Under the pieces are notes generated by a model that ran no database searches, was not told the origin of the DNA, and saw nothing but the letters and a program-made list of their open reading frames with translations. Both the position numbers and the translations under genes were made by a program. 30,604 bases of DNA from Chytridium lagenaria (lineage: Eukaryota > Chytridiomycota > Chytridiomycetes > Chytridiales > Chytridiaceae), in contig JAHLKC010000246.1 of the NCBI GenBank assembly GCA_025449115.1, positions 1-30,604 on the forward strand, read 5' to 3'. Positions within the stretch are counted from its first letter, which is position 1; every line of letters starts with the position of its first letter. Positions 18,601 to 30,604 of the stretch are shown piece by piece.

Positions 18601-19810
18601 TGTCTGATGATGATGGTGTGGAGTGTTCTTTGCCACATGAAAGTCTGTGGCTTACGAGTGCTGAGGGTGACGAGCCCACAGGTAGTGCTAGAAAGAGGTT
18701 AAAGGCTGCGGGGATGTCAACTCGAACAACAAGGGACGATGAAGGATGGGGAGGTGTTGAGGGACGACAGGGAGTCACACCTCGGAATAGTGTGGGTGGA
18801 CGGGGAGAAAACCATAATAAAAACAGAGTAGAGGAAGTCGATACCGCATCAGAAAGTGACATTCAAGATGACCCTAGCCCTCAAACTAGACGAACATCCA
18901 AAGTCAACCCTAAAAGTTCCTTGCAGCCTATAGTAATTGAAGACACCAATTCCTCAACTCAGTCGCCCACCCTCACTCCTTTAAACCCCATCCCCGCTCC
19001 TGCTGCACAAGGCGACAATGACGAAAACGCAATTCCCCATCTCCGCTACCACCTCGCACTTCTCATTACCGAACTCAACCAATACATGAAAAGACCCTGC
19101 GCCATACGTATCCCCTCCCAACCCTCATATCCCGCCCATGCTTATCCCGCCCATGCACGGCCGCCACTCCACGGTCCCCAGAAACGAATATATAATGCAC
19201 TGAAAGCCAGCATCCGATGCTTGAACACCGCGAAACCCTTTTTGTAAGAGTTTCCCGACAAAAAAGTTCTAATTGTAAAGCCGGGAAACAAAAAAGGGTC
19301 TGTGGCTTTTAAAAGCGTTGCGTGAATTCGTGGACGCATCTGCCAAAGCCCTCCTCATGAATGTGGAAGATGACACATTTGATTCAAAACTTCAACCCGC
19401 TTGGTATGAAATCCTACTCGGTCTCCAGACCAAGGTAAGCCCCTCCTTCTTTTCTTGCATTTGACGTTTTAAGGCGGTTCTAGAGGGATACTTATGTACG
19501 TCGACTTGGCTTGATGTTGTGGGGGTTTGGCGCGTTGCTGTGTCGGGATTTAGTGACTTGGTGAGTGAACATGAGGTTATGAGGGATGTGGAACGGTGTG
19601 AGTGGAGAGAGTGGTATGAGACTGCGATTGGGGAACGGATGAAGATGCTGGTAAGATCACCTACAGTTTGGTGTGAAACGTTTATGTTTTCAGGTGTCGA
19701 GAGGCGCGGAAGGCGTGTCGAGATTTAAGGATCTATTTCCGGTGGAGGATGACATTGAGGTGCAGATGATAGAGTTTTTTGAGATGGTATATGAGCAGGC
19801 TTGCCGATAA
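18601..19810 (+). CDS. Unrecognised protein with disordered N-terminal half
   Basis: I do not recognise this gene. Exons are inferred as 18601-~19245, ~19316-19434, 19474-19650 and 19694-19810. The start MSDDDGVECSLPHESLW is preferred to the Met at 18420. The first ~150 residues are polar and low-complexity (Ser, Thr, Asp, Arg) with a basic KRLKAAG segment that could be a nuclear signal. Folded-looking parts follow: HLRYHLALLITELNQYM, RIYNALKASIRCLNTAKPF, LREFVDASAKALLMNVEDD, then AVLEGYLCTSTWLDVVGVWR and a final VEDDIEVQMIEFFEMVYEQA. The last two exons are exact multiples of three and join in frame. A one-base mismatch remains at the first intron, next to a run of five T at 19241-19245. It converges on the T-box gene. 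Confidence 0.62.
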
Positions 19811-20158
19811 AGTCAGTTTGTTGTGGTTTGGGGAACTTCTTAGATTACTTTTTTGGGAGATTCTTTACATGTTTATATATCGAACAGGAGTGTTTTTTAT
19901 TTCATGTAAGGTTTTGGTTAAACCATTATTATATATAATTATTTCCTTACTTTTTGCAAAACCGACAAGTGAGGTCAGAGACATCAATCACCAAAACACA
20001 GAAGCAAAAAACTACCTTTAAAGAAGTATCAAGTAAGCATACATTTAAGAACATTCGAAAAATGAAAGCAAAACAAACAAAAAAGCAGAAACAGACGACA
20101 AAGTATATAGAAACAAACCCGATAAAAGAACGCGTCAAACACACATACTGAGCAAAAC
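19811..20158. other. AT-rich intergenic region between convergent genes
   Basis: Strongly A/T-rich 3' flanking sequence with A-rich runs on the plus strand near 20000-20110. No gene, repeat or structured element is seen. Confidence 0.5.
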
Positions 20159-21762
20159 TTAATCCTCTTCATCATTATCATCCTCAACATCTTCATGTCT
20201 CTTCCCCTCCAACACAGACGTGCAAAACCCGCTAAAAATCTCAACGGGTTCTCATCATCCGCAACTGCAATTAACGCTGAACAAGGCGGTAATCTCGGTG
20301 GTGTCGATGTGGCGTTACAGGTTCATCCCCAAAACTCGATTCAACCGTCTGCGTCGCCACTGTCAAAAACGCCTTTGCCGGCGCCATCGGGGTTGGGAAA
20401 CGTGTACGGGGGGTCGACATGAAGTGGGTGGTCTGAGTCTGAGTCCGAAGAAGAGGAGGGAGAGGTGTCGGAGGAGGTCGAAGACGCGTACCGGACACGT
20501 TTTCTGACGCGACGGATGGGGCGCGTTGGTTTAGGGTTAGGGGTCTGCGTGGGGTCAATGGTGAAGTGTGGATATAGGTGAGGGAGCGGGTATACCGCGT
20601 AGGGGAAGAAAGATGAACAGAAGGTTTACTAAGAGCCAGTCTCGTGATGTGGTTTTTACGTGATCATCCTGTTCAAAAAACGGACAGAGTATAAGTTTTT
20701 GAATGTATAAATAAAAATCTCACCTTGAATCCTTTTGCGTGTGGGTTATGATTCTGAAAAAAGATTCAGTTTTATTCATACTTAATATAAATCGCGCCTT
20801 ACCTTTTTCAAACAATTCACTTTATGGTTCTGATAATGCGTCACAGCGATAAAGGACGTCTCCTCAAACTCAAAGCATGTGACTATATCCTCTCCATTTT
20901 CAACATGCTCGACGAGGTGAATTCGAGGTTGATACAAGAAGAAAGAAGTAACGCGAAAATGACCAGGTTCAAGATCTTAACTGTTACAGCGGGAAGAGAT
21001 GAGGTAGGGTACCTGAGAAATCGGTCTCATCGATGTCGTCGGGAATGTGGTTGGATAGCTTTACCATCCGAAAATCTATCGTGGGTTTCTGCATCCATTC
21101 GGCGCCTACGACTATATTATCAGCAATCTAAAACAATTCATGGAAAGTCGAGCAAGAAACTCTTACCCGTCATAGGCCCACCCGCCGCCCAATACACATC
21201 CCCACAAGGTCCTCGGATCCCCACTCCCCCTCGCTCTTTAGCACCTTCCATTCATCATTCTTGAATCGATACCTGTCCCGCGACGTCCGCACAATATCAA
21301 GGCCAATCGAGTATGTAGATGATTTGGTCAAATTCTGCGCGACGAGCTTAATAAAGGGAAAGAGGCAACGACCGCCCTTTGTGATGATCATCTGAAAGAA
21401 CAAGGCGTTACAAGTGATGCGAATGGGAAGAGAGGGATTACCTCGTTTTGAAGACGATGGAATGTTGACCATAATGCATGATCTGCAAGCATCACTCTCA
21501 CATCTCTTGTATCCGCTTTCTTAACCATCCCGCGCCCTTCTTCACCTTGATCTTTGTTCACCATAAATGGCGTCGAGGTTGACTCGCGTTGACGAGCAGA
21601 ATTGCGGGTTTGCCGAGCTTATGAACTTGCATTAATAGAGTGCGTGGAGTGGGACGCATAGCGCGCGCAGTTTACAGGGGTCAACAAAGACGCCACCAAC
21701 AACGTTCGTTCGTATCCAAAAAAAACACCAACAGAAAGGTCCTTACCTGACATATCCTCCAT
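20159..21762 (-). CDS. T-box transcription factor
   Basis: Sequence-specific DNA-binding nuclear protein with a T-box domain. Exons on the minus strand: 21762-21747, 21617-21442, 21391-21167, 21105-21013, 20975-20803, 20753-20724 and ~20668-20159, about 400 residues. The T-box starts at LADHALWSTFHRLQ and runs through EMIITKGGRCLFPFIKL, RDRYRFKNDEWKVL, GAEWMQKPTIDFRMVKLSNH, LYQPRIHLVEHVENG, ETSFIAVTHYQN and NPHAKGF, in the canonical order. A tiny first exon encodes MEDMS. One base is missing near 21198, just before YWAAGG; the last exon has further frame breaks and encodes a Ser/Asp-rich tail ending in RHEDVEDDNDEED. T-box genes are known in animals, their unicellular relatives and early-branching fungi but are lost in Dikarya. 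Class (Brachyury or other) cannot be set by eye. Upstream sequence has a cluster of ACGCGT sites. Confidence 0.92.
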
Positions 21763-21960
21763 GTGGTTTGATCCTGGTTAAAATTTAGTCGGGAGAGGCG
21801 AGCAGCGAGCACTCTTTTACTGCGCGCAAGGTTGTGAGTGAGAGGGAGATGCGGGAGAGATGTGGAGGGTTGTTAAAGAGAAAGAGAGGAAAAAAAATTA
21901 CAGGCCCTTTAAACGTCCCCCTTAGAAATTCGGATGGACCTGCGGTACGTGTCTCCCTCG

Positions 21961-22259
21961 ACGCGTTTTTTTGAGTGGTTGTGGATGGTTCGTGACATTT
22001 GACGCGTTGAGGGGGGGCTGAAGGAGTTGATGAAACAAAGTGCTTTTTAGTGTGATTGCGTTTTTTGATTGCGCCTTTTGCTTATAAGCGCGTGGCTTCG
22101 ACGCGTGAAATTAATTTAGGCAGTGGATTAGAAGGATGGGTGTGCCTGCATCGGTTGCTCGTATCTATTGTCAACATTTATTTGTCTTTGCTGAATTCTA
22201 TAAAATCACGTCGTATTCTCCTTCAACGCGAAACCAGCGCGTCAAAGATGAAAACGCGT
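21961..22259. promoter_or_regulatory. Cluster of ACGCGT (MCB-like) sites upstream of the T-box gene
   Basis: ACGCGT occurs at 21961-21966, 22002-22007, 22101-22106 and 22254-22259, that is 200-500 bases upstream of the T-box ATG and downstream of the METTL25 stop. ACGCGT is the MluI cell-cycle box bound by MBF in yeasts. Further GCGCG words lie at ~21662 and ~22088. By chance one copy per ~4 kb is expected, so four in 300 bases is a clear local excess. Confidence 0.5.
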
Positions 22260-22301
22260 CATCATTGTCACTTCTTCGGAAACAAGATGAGAGACGCGAT
22301 A

Positions 22302-24201
22302 TTACACCATCCCCAACTTTTCCGCAACAATCACCATATTCCTCGGCGAATCCACCAGCCCAAACAACGGAAACACCTGCACCGAAAGCGGTATACCCTT
22401 CCCGCCAATTTTCTCCACCATCTTCCCATCAACCACATCGTCACCTCCCGCAGCTTCCACGAAAAACAAAAGGCGGTCTAATATAATCAGACTTTCAATA
22501 GCAGACCCCATCATCGCTCTCAAAGTCCATACAACCGCAAGTTCCTTTTCGCGGTCATCGAACGAGTTTTCGTATTCTTTTAAAAGGGACGGAGTAAGCC
22601 CTATCGCTTCAACGTTCACGCCTAACCGTGTTAATGCTACATGGACGTACCCCGAAAACCCATTTGCAAAAGCATTCGGCTTCAACCTCCCAATGACCAA
22701 TCCTCCATCCACATCCCCATCTTCAATTCCCTTTTTCGCGTTACTACATTCCTGCACAGATCCTAACACGCCTCTATCACATATCACATACTGTAATAAC
22801 GCGCGATAATGATGTCTCCGATACGCGTCTCTTGCGCCTTCCTGTGTTGTCCAACGACTTGTGGCTTGACACGCTAAGGTGCGAGCTGTGAAGCCCAGAT
22901 GGAAGAGATCGGAATGGAAGTATTGGGACATGGGGTAGCCAGGGGTTTTACAGGCGGTAGTTAGGCGATCGTGTGTATCTTTAGTGGATTCCCAGGTTGG
23001 TGCGATGGAGGGGATAGCTTCAGTGAGTTTGTTATAGCAGCAGCTGACACATGCAAGTATTTGAGCGTCGCTAGTGAGGAAGTGGTGTATAGTGGCTGAG
23101 GCTTTACAAATAAATCAGTCGCTCGTTTTTAACACAAAAGGAAGGGTAAAGATAGGGATAAATCTTACTCAAATCGCCGCATGCGTGTAATCCACACAAA
23201 AGCCATCGCTGACACATTTCACTGTCATCGGCAGGAGTCCCAACCGCCTCCTCATTTTTCTCCATCCGCACACCAGCCTTGACTTCTTTCAATAAATCCT
23301 TGAACGACTCCCGTGCTTCCACTCTGCGGTTAATATGGAACAACATTCCTCTTTTTCTGATCCCCGGGTTTCCCATCAACTTCTCTAGAGACCCCTTCTT
23401 TGTCTCAGGTGATGTTTCCTTCTTTGGTTTGCTGGTGTACGCCTTAGTCAATTTCTCTGTGCGGCGTTTCGCACCGCATGTTTGGATTGTATCGTCGTCT
23501 ACACCTATCACGAGGCGGTTGTATTGGAGGTGAGAACAGAGTCGAGATATCCTTGTCCCGCGCCTAAATCCAGATGCCTAGTTTCGGACTTGAGTTCGAG
23601 GATGTGGATGACGGGACGGTAGTAGAGGATGAGGCTGATGAGGTGGTGACAGAGGATGACGATTCGGCTTTTGAGGCGAGGTGGTCAATGAGGCAAGCCA
23701 TGATTTCGACTTCGTGTTGCTTCTTAGGGGACATGCCTTGAACTTGATTCTTATCAAGACGAAGAGCTGAGAGGGTGTAAGGATCATTAGAAAGCTTCAC
23801 GAATATGTACCTTTTTGTTCTAATGCTGCTACGAGCGGGTCTTGTTGCGGGTCACGGGGAAGAGGCAAGTCCTTTGACGCTCTCACAAACTCTATCAAGC
23901 TTTCAGGCCAGTCCTCCTGTCATCAAGTATCAACATTCATCTGAAAAGCTTCGTCACAACCTTTGGTTCACCCCGGATCCTAGCTCCAGAAGTTCCATGA
24001 ACGAAAGCTCCTTCAGGATCCGCCATTCCTCAGGAAACACTGTTTCCCAGTAATTCCTTGTAAAAAGTCAACGGCATGATGCTGCCAGAGATACCCATAT
24101 TGGTGGATAAATCCAGCCAGCGCCGATGCGTAGGCTCGGCATGATGTGAAGCTTTCGGGAAGACGGATGCGGAACTCTGATGATGCTGATGGTGGGGTCA
24201 T
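22302..24201 (-). CDS. METTL25: METTL25-type putative RNA methyltransferase
   Basis: SAM-dependent methyltransferase of the METTL25/RRNAD1 family; its substrate is not established and an RNA target is presumed. Exons: 24201-23972, 23916-23811, 23766-23169 and 23101-22302, about 575 residues. The N-terminal part has YWETVFPEEWR and WPESLIEFVR, then SPKKQHEVEIMA. The SAM-binding core follows: LDLGAGQGYL and LVIGVDD (motifs I and II), then GLHACGDL, CVSCCYNKLTE and GYPMSQ, all hallmark blocks of this family. A Lys-rich insert (~23350-23470) separates motif II from GLHACGDL. Single-base frame breaks occur near 24058, 23570 and 23535 (the last two flank motif I); sequence on each side is conserved. 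The C-terminus ends at GMV. The next gene in the same direction is the KA1 kinase, whose stop lies 271 bases upstream of this ATG. Confidence 0.88.
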
Positions 24202-24471
24202 CTCATTTGGGACTTCGAATTTTTTTCAGCTTTTTCATTATGCGACATGCAGACGGGCTCAATGGAGACGTAAAACCACGGGCATTCTATTAAATGGCTT
24301 TAACGCTTTCTATAAAAGTCAAGCGGGAAGAAAGTATCGTGATGATGGGGTATAAAACTATAGAAAAATACAGGAGCCGACAAAAGCATTCCAAGTCTAA
24401 ATCAAAACATGGAGAGGAGCCCGAGCAATGGAGCCAGCCATACACAAAAACGCGTTCATGACTCTTTTCCG

Positions 24472-26982
<2,511 letters not shown>

Positions 26983-27811
26983 GTCCGCGAGCGCAGATTA
27001 AAGGGTGATGGATTCAACCAGAATATTCCAAGTAAGTCAGGTGGCTCCGGCTAACGAAATAAGTCCAAGAGCGTTGAAGATAGTAATATTGGTGATGCAC
27101 ACAATCGGTGCACGACTTCGATTCGGCACTTTGATTGGGTTATGTTTATTGTGTTTTTTGTTAAAGCTTAGCAAGTCGATCGTCCCTTCTCCTTCTTGTG
27201 ATTGGCATAATCACTTTGTCGTTTTACCGCTCCATTTGAGTTTCCATCTGAATGCACCCCAATTGTCTCAAGGTGGAAAAAACGTTTTTTTAAGCACTTC
27301 CTCTCCGAAGCGCTTATACCGATCCAACAACCGTCTACCTATGAAGAGCTTTTGCTTTAACTCCATTAACCGAGGATTTATAAACCTGACCAAAGCGCTA
27401 CCAGGTCAGAGCTTCATCGTAACGTCCATTCGCGTGCAGAGATTGTGTCAGAGGCTGACTCAGAAAGTTTATCATTATCGCCCATTTAAGTTAACTTTTT
27501 TTACGTGCACTCTCAGTTATGAGAGTTTCCGAGCGACGTGTGCTTAAATCCCTTGGAAATGCCCATATATAAAATGCTTGCCTATTATCTATCTATTATT
27601 TTCTGTTGCTCTATGGCTTAATAAATAGGGGGTTTTACAATAAAGTGAGGAACCAGCTCGCTTTCGCCTTCATGCCTCTCCAATCGCGAAAAAACCCTCA
27701 ACAAAAAATATATAAGAAATTCATTAAATAAAATAGAGTGGGGTTTGTATAAATGGGTTTAGGGGGATGGTGACCTCAACAAATGAGGAAATAAATTAAA
27801 GAGGTGGGTAG
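26983..27811. promoter_or_regulatory. Kinase upstream region with a doubtful 180-codon open frame
   Basis: Between the kinase ATG and the cyclin stop, both on the minus strand. A plus-strand open frame at 27005-27547 encodes 180 residues with one hydrophobic segment (IGLCLLCFLLKL), but shows no domain, no codon preference like its neighbours and lies where the kinase promoter should be. In ~30 kb one such frame is expected by chance about half the time. From 27550 the sequence is AT-rich and holds nothing I can name. Confidence 0.4.
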
Positions 27812-30197
27812 TTAAAGACCGGTAGAGAGAGGATACTGCGTTACATTATACGGCGTGAACCTGAACCCATTTGACGGATTCGGCGGCACAGGAGCGTTTT
27901 GGTGGAACGTGTTCCCCATGGATGCATGCGGGACGGAATACATAGACGCGCCAAGAATATACCGATGGTTGGGATGCGCCGTCATGGATTGACGAGAAGA
28001 GTTGGGTTGAACCATAGGTTGAGTATAGTTCTGATATGGGGGCATTTTCCCCAACAAATCATCATCAGCATTGCCATCACGTCTGATGCGATAACGTCAC
28101 TTGAGGAACGCGGCATGGAAGGATACATGGGTGGTTTTGGGTGGAATCCTCCGGATGGTATTGAAGAAATTGGGCGTTGAAGAGATCCTGCTCACTCATT
28201 TGACCCTTGGATGACGTTCTTGGAGGAAGTTGTGGATATTGATCATGAGATTTGTACATATACTGCTGTGACGCAGGTTGCTGATGCGGAAGATGATGAC
28301 CATAGTTCATCGCCAACCCACCAGTAGCGTAGGGAAGCCCAGAAGGTGTGTTAAACTGCATAGGCGCGGAAAGCGGTGGAGCGAATCCATTGTTTTGCTG
28401 GAAACTTTGCGTTCTCGCCCAATCCATCCCTCCATCACTCATGTAATTTGGTGAAAACCCTGTCGGATCTAAACTGGTTGCTTTGGGGAAAGAGGTCGTG
28501 GAATCCGGGATCACTAAATTGACTCAAAGGAGTCGACCCGTGAATATGAACGTCGTGTGAACTTTCTTGCGCCTGCGCTTTAGGTTCTACACTAAATCCG
28601 TTCAACTGGTCCAACAACGCAACATCAAATGAATGGCGGCGACTGAGGGTTTGTTGAAACGGATTATAAGAATTTGGAGTGGGTGAAGGTTCCGAGAAGG
28701 CTGCCGACGCGGCCATAGGGTAGTACTGATATGGTTGTGGTCGAATGTACCCTGCATCTTGAACGTACACAGGTCCAACGTGTTGAAGAGATGGGAGATG
28801 TTGCATTTGTTCCAGTTGCTGGAATTCGTTTAGGTGAGGGAGGAGGATGTTTGGAGAGAATTTGCGGGCTTTTTGATGTTCAAAAAGAGAGGGAAGTTTG
28901 TTTTCTTGGAGCCTTTTGTAGCTGTGTTCCACTTCAGAGACCCAGTTGACAAACTCTTGACGTTTTAAGATCATTTTATGGCCTAACAGTGAGAGGTAGT
29001 CGACCTAAGATAAAATATTGTAAGGAAACATTGCTTGTAGAGCTGTTTTGTTTACCTCTGCTCTGTTGATTGTGCCAATGTCGGTTCTGGATAGATCACT
29101 CCAGGTGCGATTTGTAAATGTGCTAAAAGGAGAGAGAAAATTAGGATTCTGTTCTTGACATACTGTAAAGTTGAGGAACGTAATAAGGTAAAAGTTGAAG
29201 AGAGTATGAGCATGTATCATACTTACTGTCATCAAGGACTTTGTTGGCAAGAAGAATGCCAATAGTAAAATCAAGCTTTTCGGAACTGTTTCGGATCGGT
29301 CACTCTAGTCATACAAACTTTATATATGAAATGGAGTGCAAGAACCGCGATGCTTCTAGACTATAATATTAATTAGCAATCGGTCACCAGCGCATATAAC
29401 AACGGAAGAGAAAAGATCAAACTCACCACATCAGTCGTAGTCAACACCGTCTCGATATACTCGACAAAGTCTTTCTCGTGAGCACAACACACAGTCCTAT
29501 TCGAAGATGCCGGAATATTGCCCTTCCTACCATCTTTCTCACTATGACTATGCCAGCCCCTACACAATGCCACGAATTTCGCGATAAACCGTGCAAGGTA
29601 TTTGAGGTTTTTGGGGAGTCCCGGAGCTTCTCCCAACTCTGCGGTTTTTCGGTAAGACTCTCTTTCGGCCGCTTCTGCGGCGGATGAAGCTTGAGTGGGG
29701 AAGGATTGGAGGGAAGAAGTTCTACGAGGAAGTTTTGAGAGAGTTTGATGAAAGATTCAACGGATGGCGGGTCGGAGATGAGGGATGCGATGGGAAAGGA
29801 ACGTTGGTTGTGGTAATCCAGGCTGGTCCGTGATGATGTGGTGTTTTCGTTGTGGTAAACGGGACGGGTATTAAGGTCAAACGATGGTGTGAGAGTGAAT
29901 TCCGGTGATAGTGGGGTGATGGGTTGGTATTGTGAGATGGGATTATTGTGGTTGTTGTTGTAGTGGGTGTTTTTCGTTGCCGAGCCAAAGTTGGAGGAGG
30001 GTGATGGACCGTAAGAAGATGGCGAGGAAGAAGGGTACGTCAAACGGTGTAAAGTCGATGCTGAGAAGCGGAGTCTGCAAAGATGCTCTGTGCCCTGCAA
30101 TCTCTGCCCCGACATGACCGTAGTAACCCTGATCCATTGCCTTTGTTTTTGAATTTCTTGAAGACCTGCTAGGACCTCGTTGCGCTATTTCCGCCAT
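27812..30197 (-). CDS. PCL/CLG1-type cyclin with long Gln/Pro/Asn-rich C-terminus
   Basis: Cyclin of the fungal Pho80/PCL-CLG1 group, predicted to bind a Pho85-like kinase. Exons: 30197-29427, 29360-29227, 29122-29056 and 29004-27812, about 720 residues. A Ser/Asn-rich N-terminus (~1-130) precedes the cyclin box: FIKLSQNFLVELL, LARFIAKFVALC, EYIETVLTTTDV, IAVLALHFIYKV, TIGILLANKVLDD, then STFTNRTWSDLSRTDIGTIN and RAEVDYLSLLGHKMILKRQ, EFVNWVSEVE. The block NKVLDDSTFTNRTWSDLS is the signature of this group. The remaining ~390 residues are low-complexity (Gln, Asn, Pro, Tyr, His). Splice sites at all three introns join in frame. Single-base breaks lie near 30040, 29640, 29290 and 28100. The N-terminal Met is uncertain because the first ~50 residues are not conserved-looking. 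Confidence 0.85.
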
Positions 30198-30604
30198 GAT
30201 ACCGGTTTTGGCTTCTTTGCAGATGATTTTTTCTTTAAAGCAGCAGTGGTGTCGGTTGACTGATGCCTTCCGTACGGCTCCACAGCGTCGCGAAGGCGAC
30301 TTGAACGCCCGTCCTTTATTGTTGCGGAACCCAGCGTGGTGAGTGCCCAGAGGGGATATGTGTTTGATGCTTGGGCTTCCTCACAGGTGGTGGGATGCGA
30401 CAAGCAACGGGTTGAAGGGACGACCACGACGACGATGACGACGGGGTTCAAGCAAGAGTTGTGTTTTGAAGCTGCTTTTCAGTCGACAAGCCCTGACAAG
30501 GCTGAAATTGTGACCAGGCAAAAACAGTCGCAGACCCAGATCGACGATGGCCTTCACGAGCGGGTGTGAGGGACGGTTTTCCAGTGACGGATCCCTGCAG
30601 CTTG
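30198..30604. other. Right-edge sequence, probably upstream region of the cyclin gene
   Basis: A minus-strand open frame (30451-30185) overlaps the cyclin start but shows no recognisable domain, and a plus-strand frame is equally anonymous. The stretch may be 5' UTR and promoter of the cyclin gene or the end of another gene beyond the window; it cannot be decided. Confidence 0.3.

Noticed and set aside
27005..27547. 180-codon plus-strand open frame with a hydrophobic segment
   Set aside because: It lies in the kinase promoter region, has no domain or splice context, and its length is not rare by chance in 30 kb; noted only in the intergenic entry.

Overview
The window looks like nuclear DNA of a zoosporic (chytrid) fungus, most likely Chytridiomycota close to Rhizoclosmatium-type Chytriales. 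The reasons are many short GT-AG introns (39-120 nt), a head-to-head pair of microbial rhodopsin-guanylyl cyclase genes (a family known from chytrids and Blastocladiomycota), a T-box transcription factor (a family kept only in early-branching fungi), and fungal-type CDF, cyclin and KA1-kinase genes. I see no mobile element, rRNA, tRNA or CRISPR array.

Layout. 1-250: 5' end of an ankyrin/F-box-like family gene (-), cut by the window edge. 889-2325: FSP1/AMID-type FAD oxidoreductase (+). 2910-5433: rhodopsin-guanylyl cyclase with a long zinc-motif N-terminus (-). 5432-7337: second, NeoR-like rhodopsin-guanylyl cyclase (+); its start codon overlaps the start codon of the first. 8352-10991: unrecognised alpha-helical protein (+). 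11551-13822: CDF zinc transporter with two His-rich stretches (+). 14596-16218 and 16777-18370: tandem duplicate ankyrin-repeat genes (-). 18601-19810: unrecognised gene (+). 20159-21762: T-box transcription factor (-). 22302-24201: METTL25-type methyltransferase (-). 24472-26982: MARK/KIN1-type kinase with a KA1 tail (-). 27812-30197: PCL/CLG1-type cyclin (-).

The centre of interest is the cyclase pair. The minus-strand protein has the hallmarks of a canonical light-driven guanylyl cyclase: RYxEW counterion helix, Cys/Asp pair, Schiff-base Lys with Asp four residues before it, and a full set of class III cyclase residues. The plus-strand partner has a short N-terminus, Glu at residue 136, Glu four before the Schiff-base Lys, no Cys/Asp pair, and Lys in place of the transition-state Arg. 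This is what one expects of a specialised subunit working as a heterodimer, as in the neorhodopsin (NeoR)/RGC complexes of Rhizoclosmatium globosum. Five shared intron positions show that the two genes are old duplicates. They would be co-expressed and together make cGMP in response to light, presumably for zoospore phototaxis.

Caution: most genes here carry one or more single-base frame breaks while staying conserved on both sides (the 2910-5433 cyclase and the 14596-16218 ankyrin gene are clean). I read these as assembly base errors rather than pseudogenes. Exon limits were deduced by eye from splice signals and family conservation.
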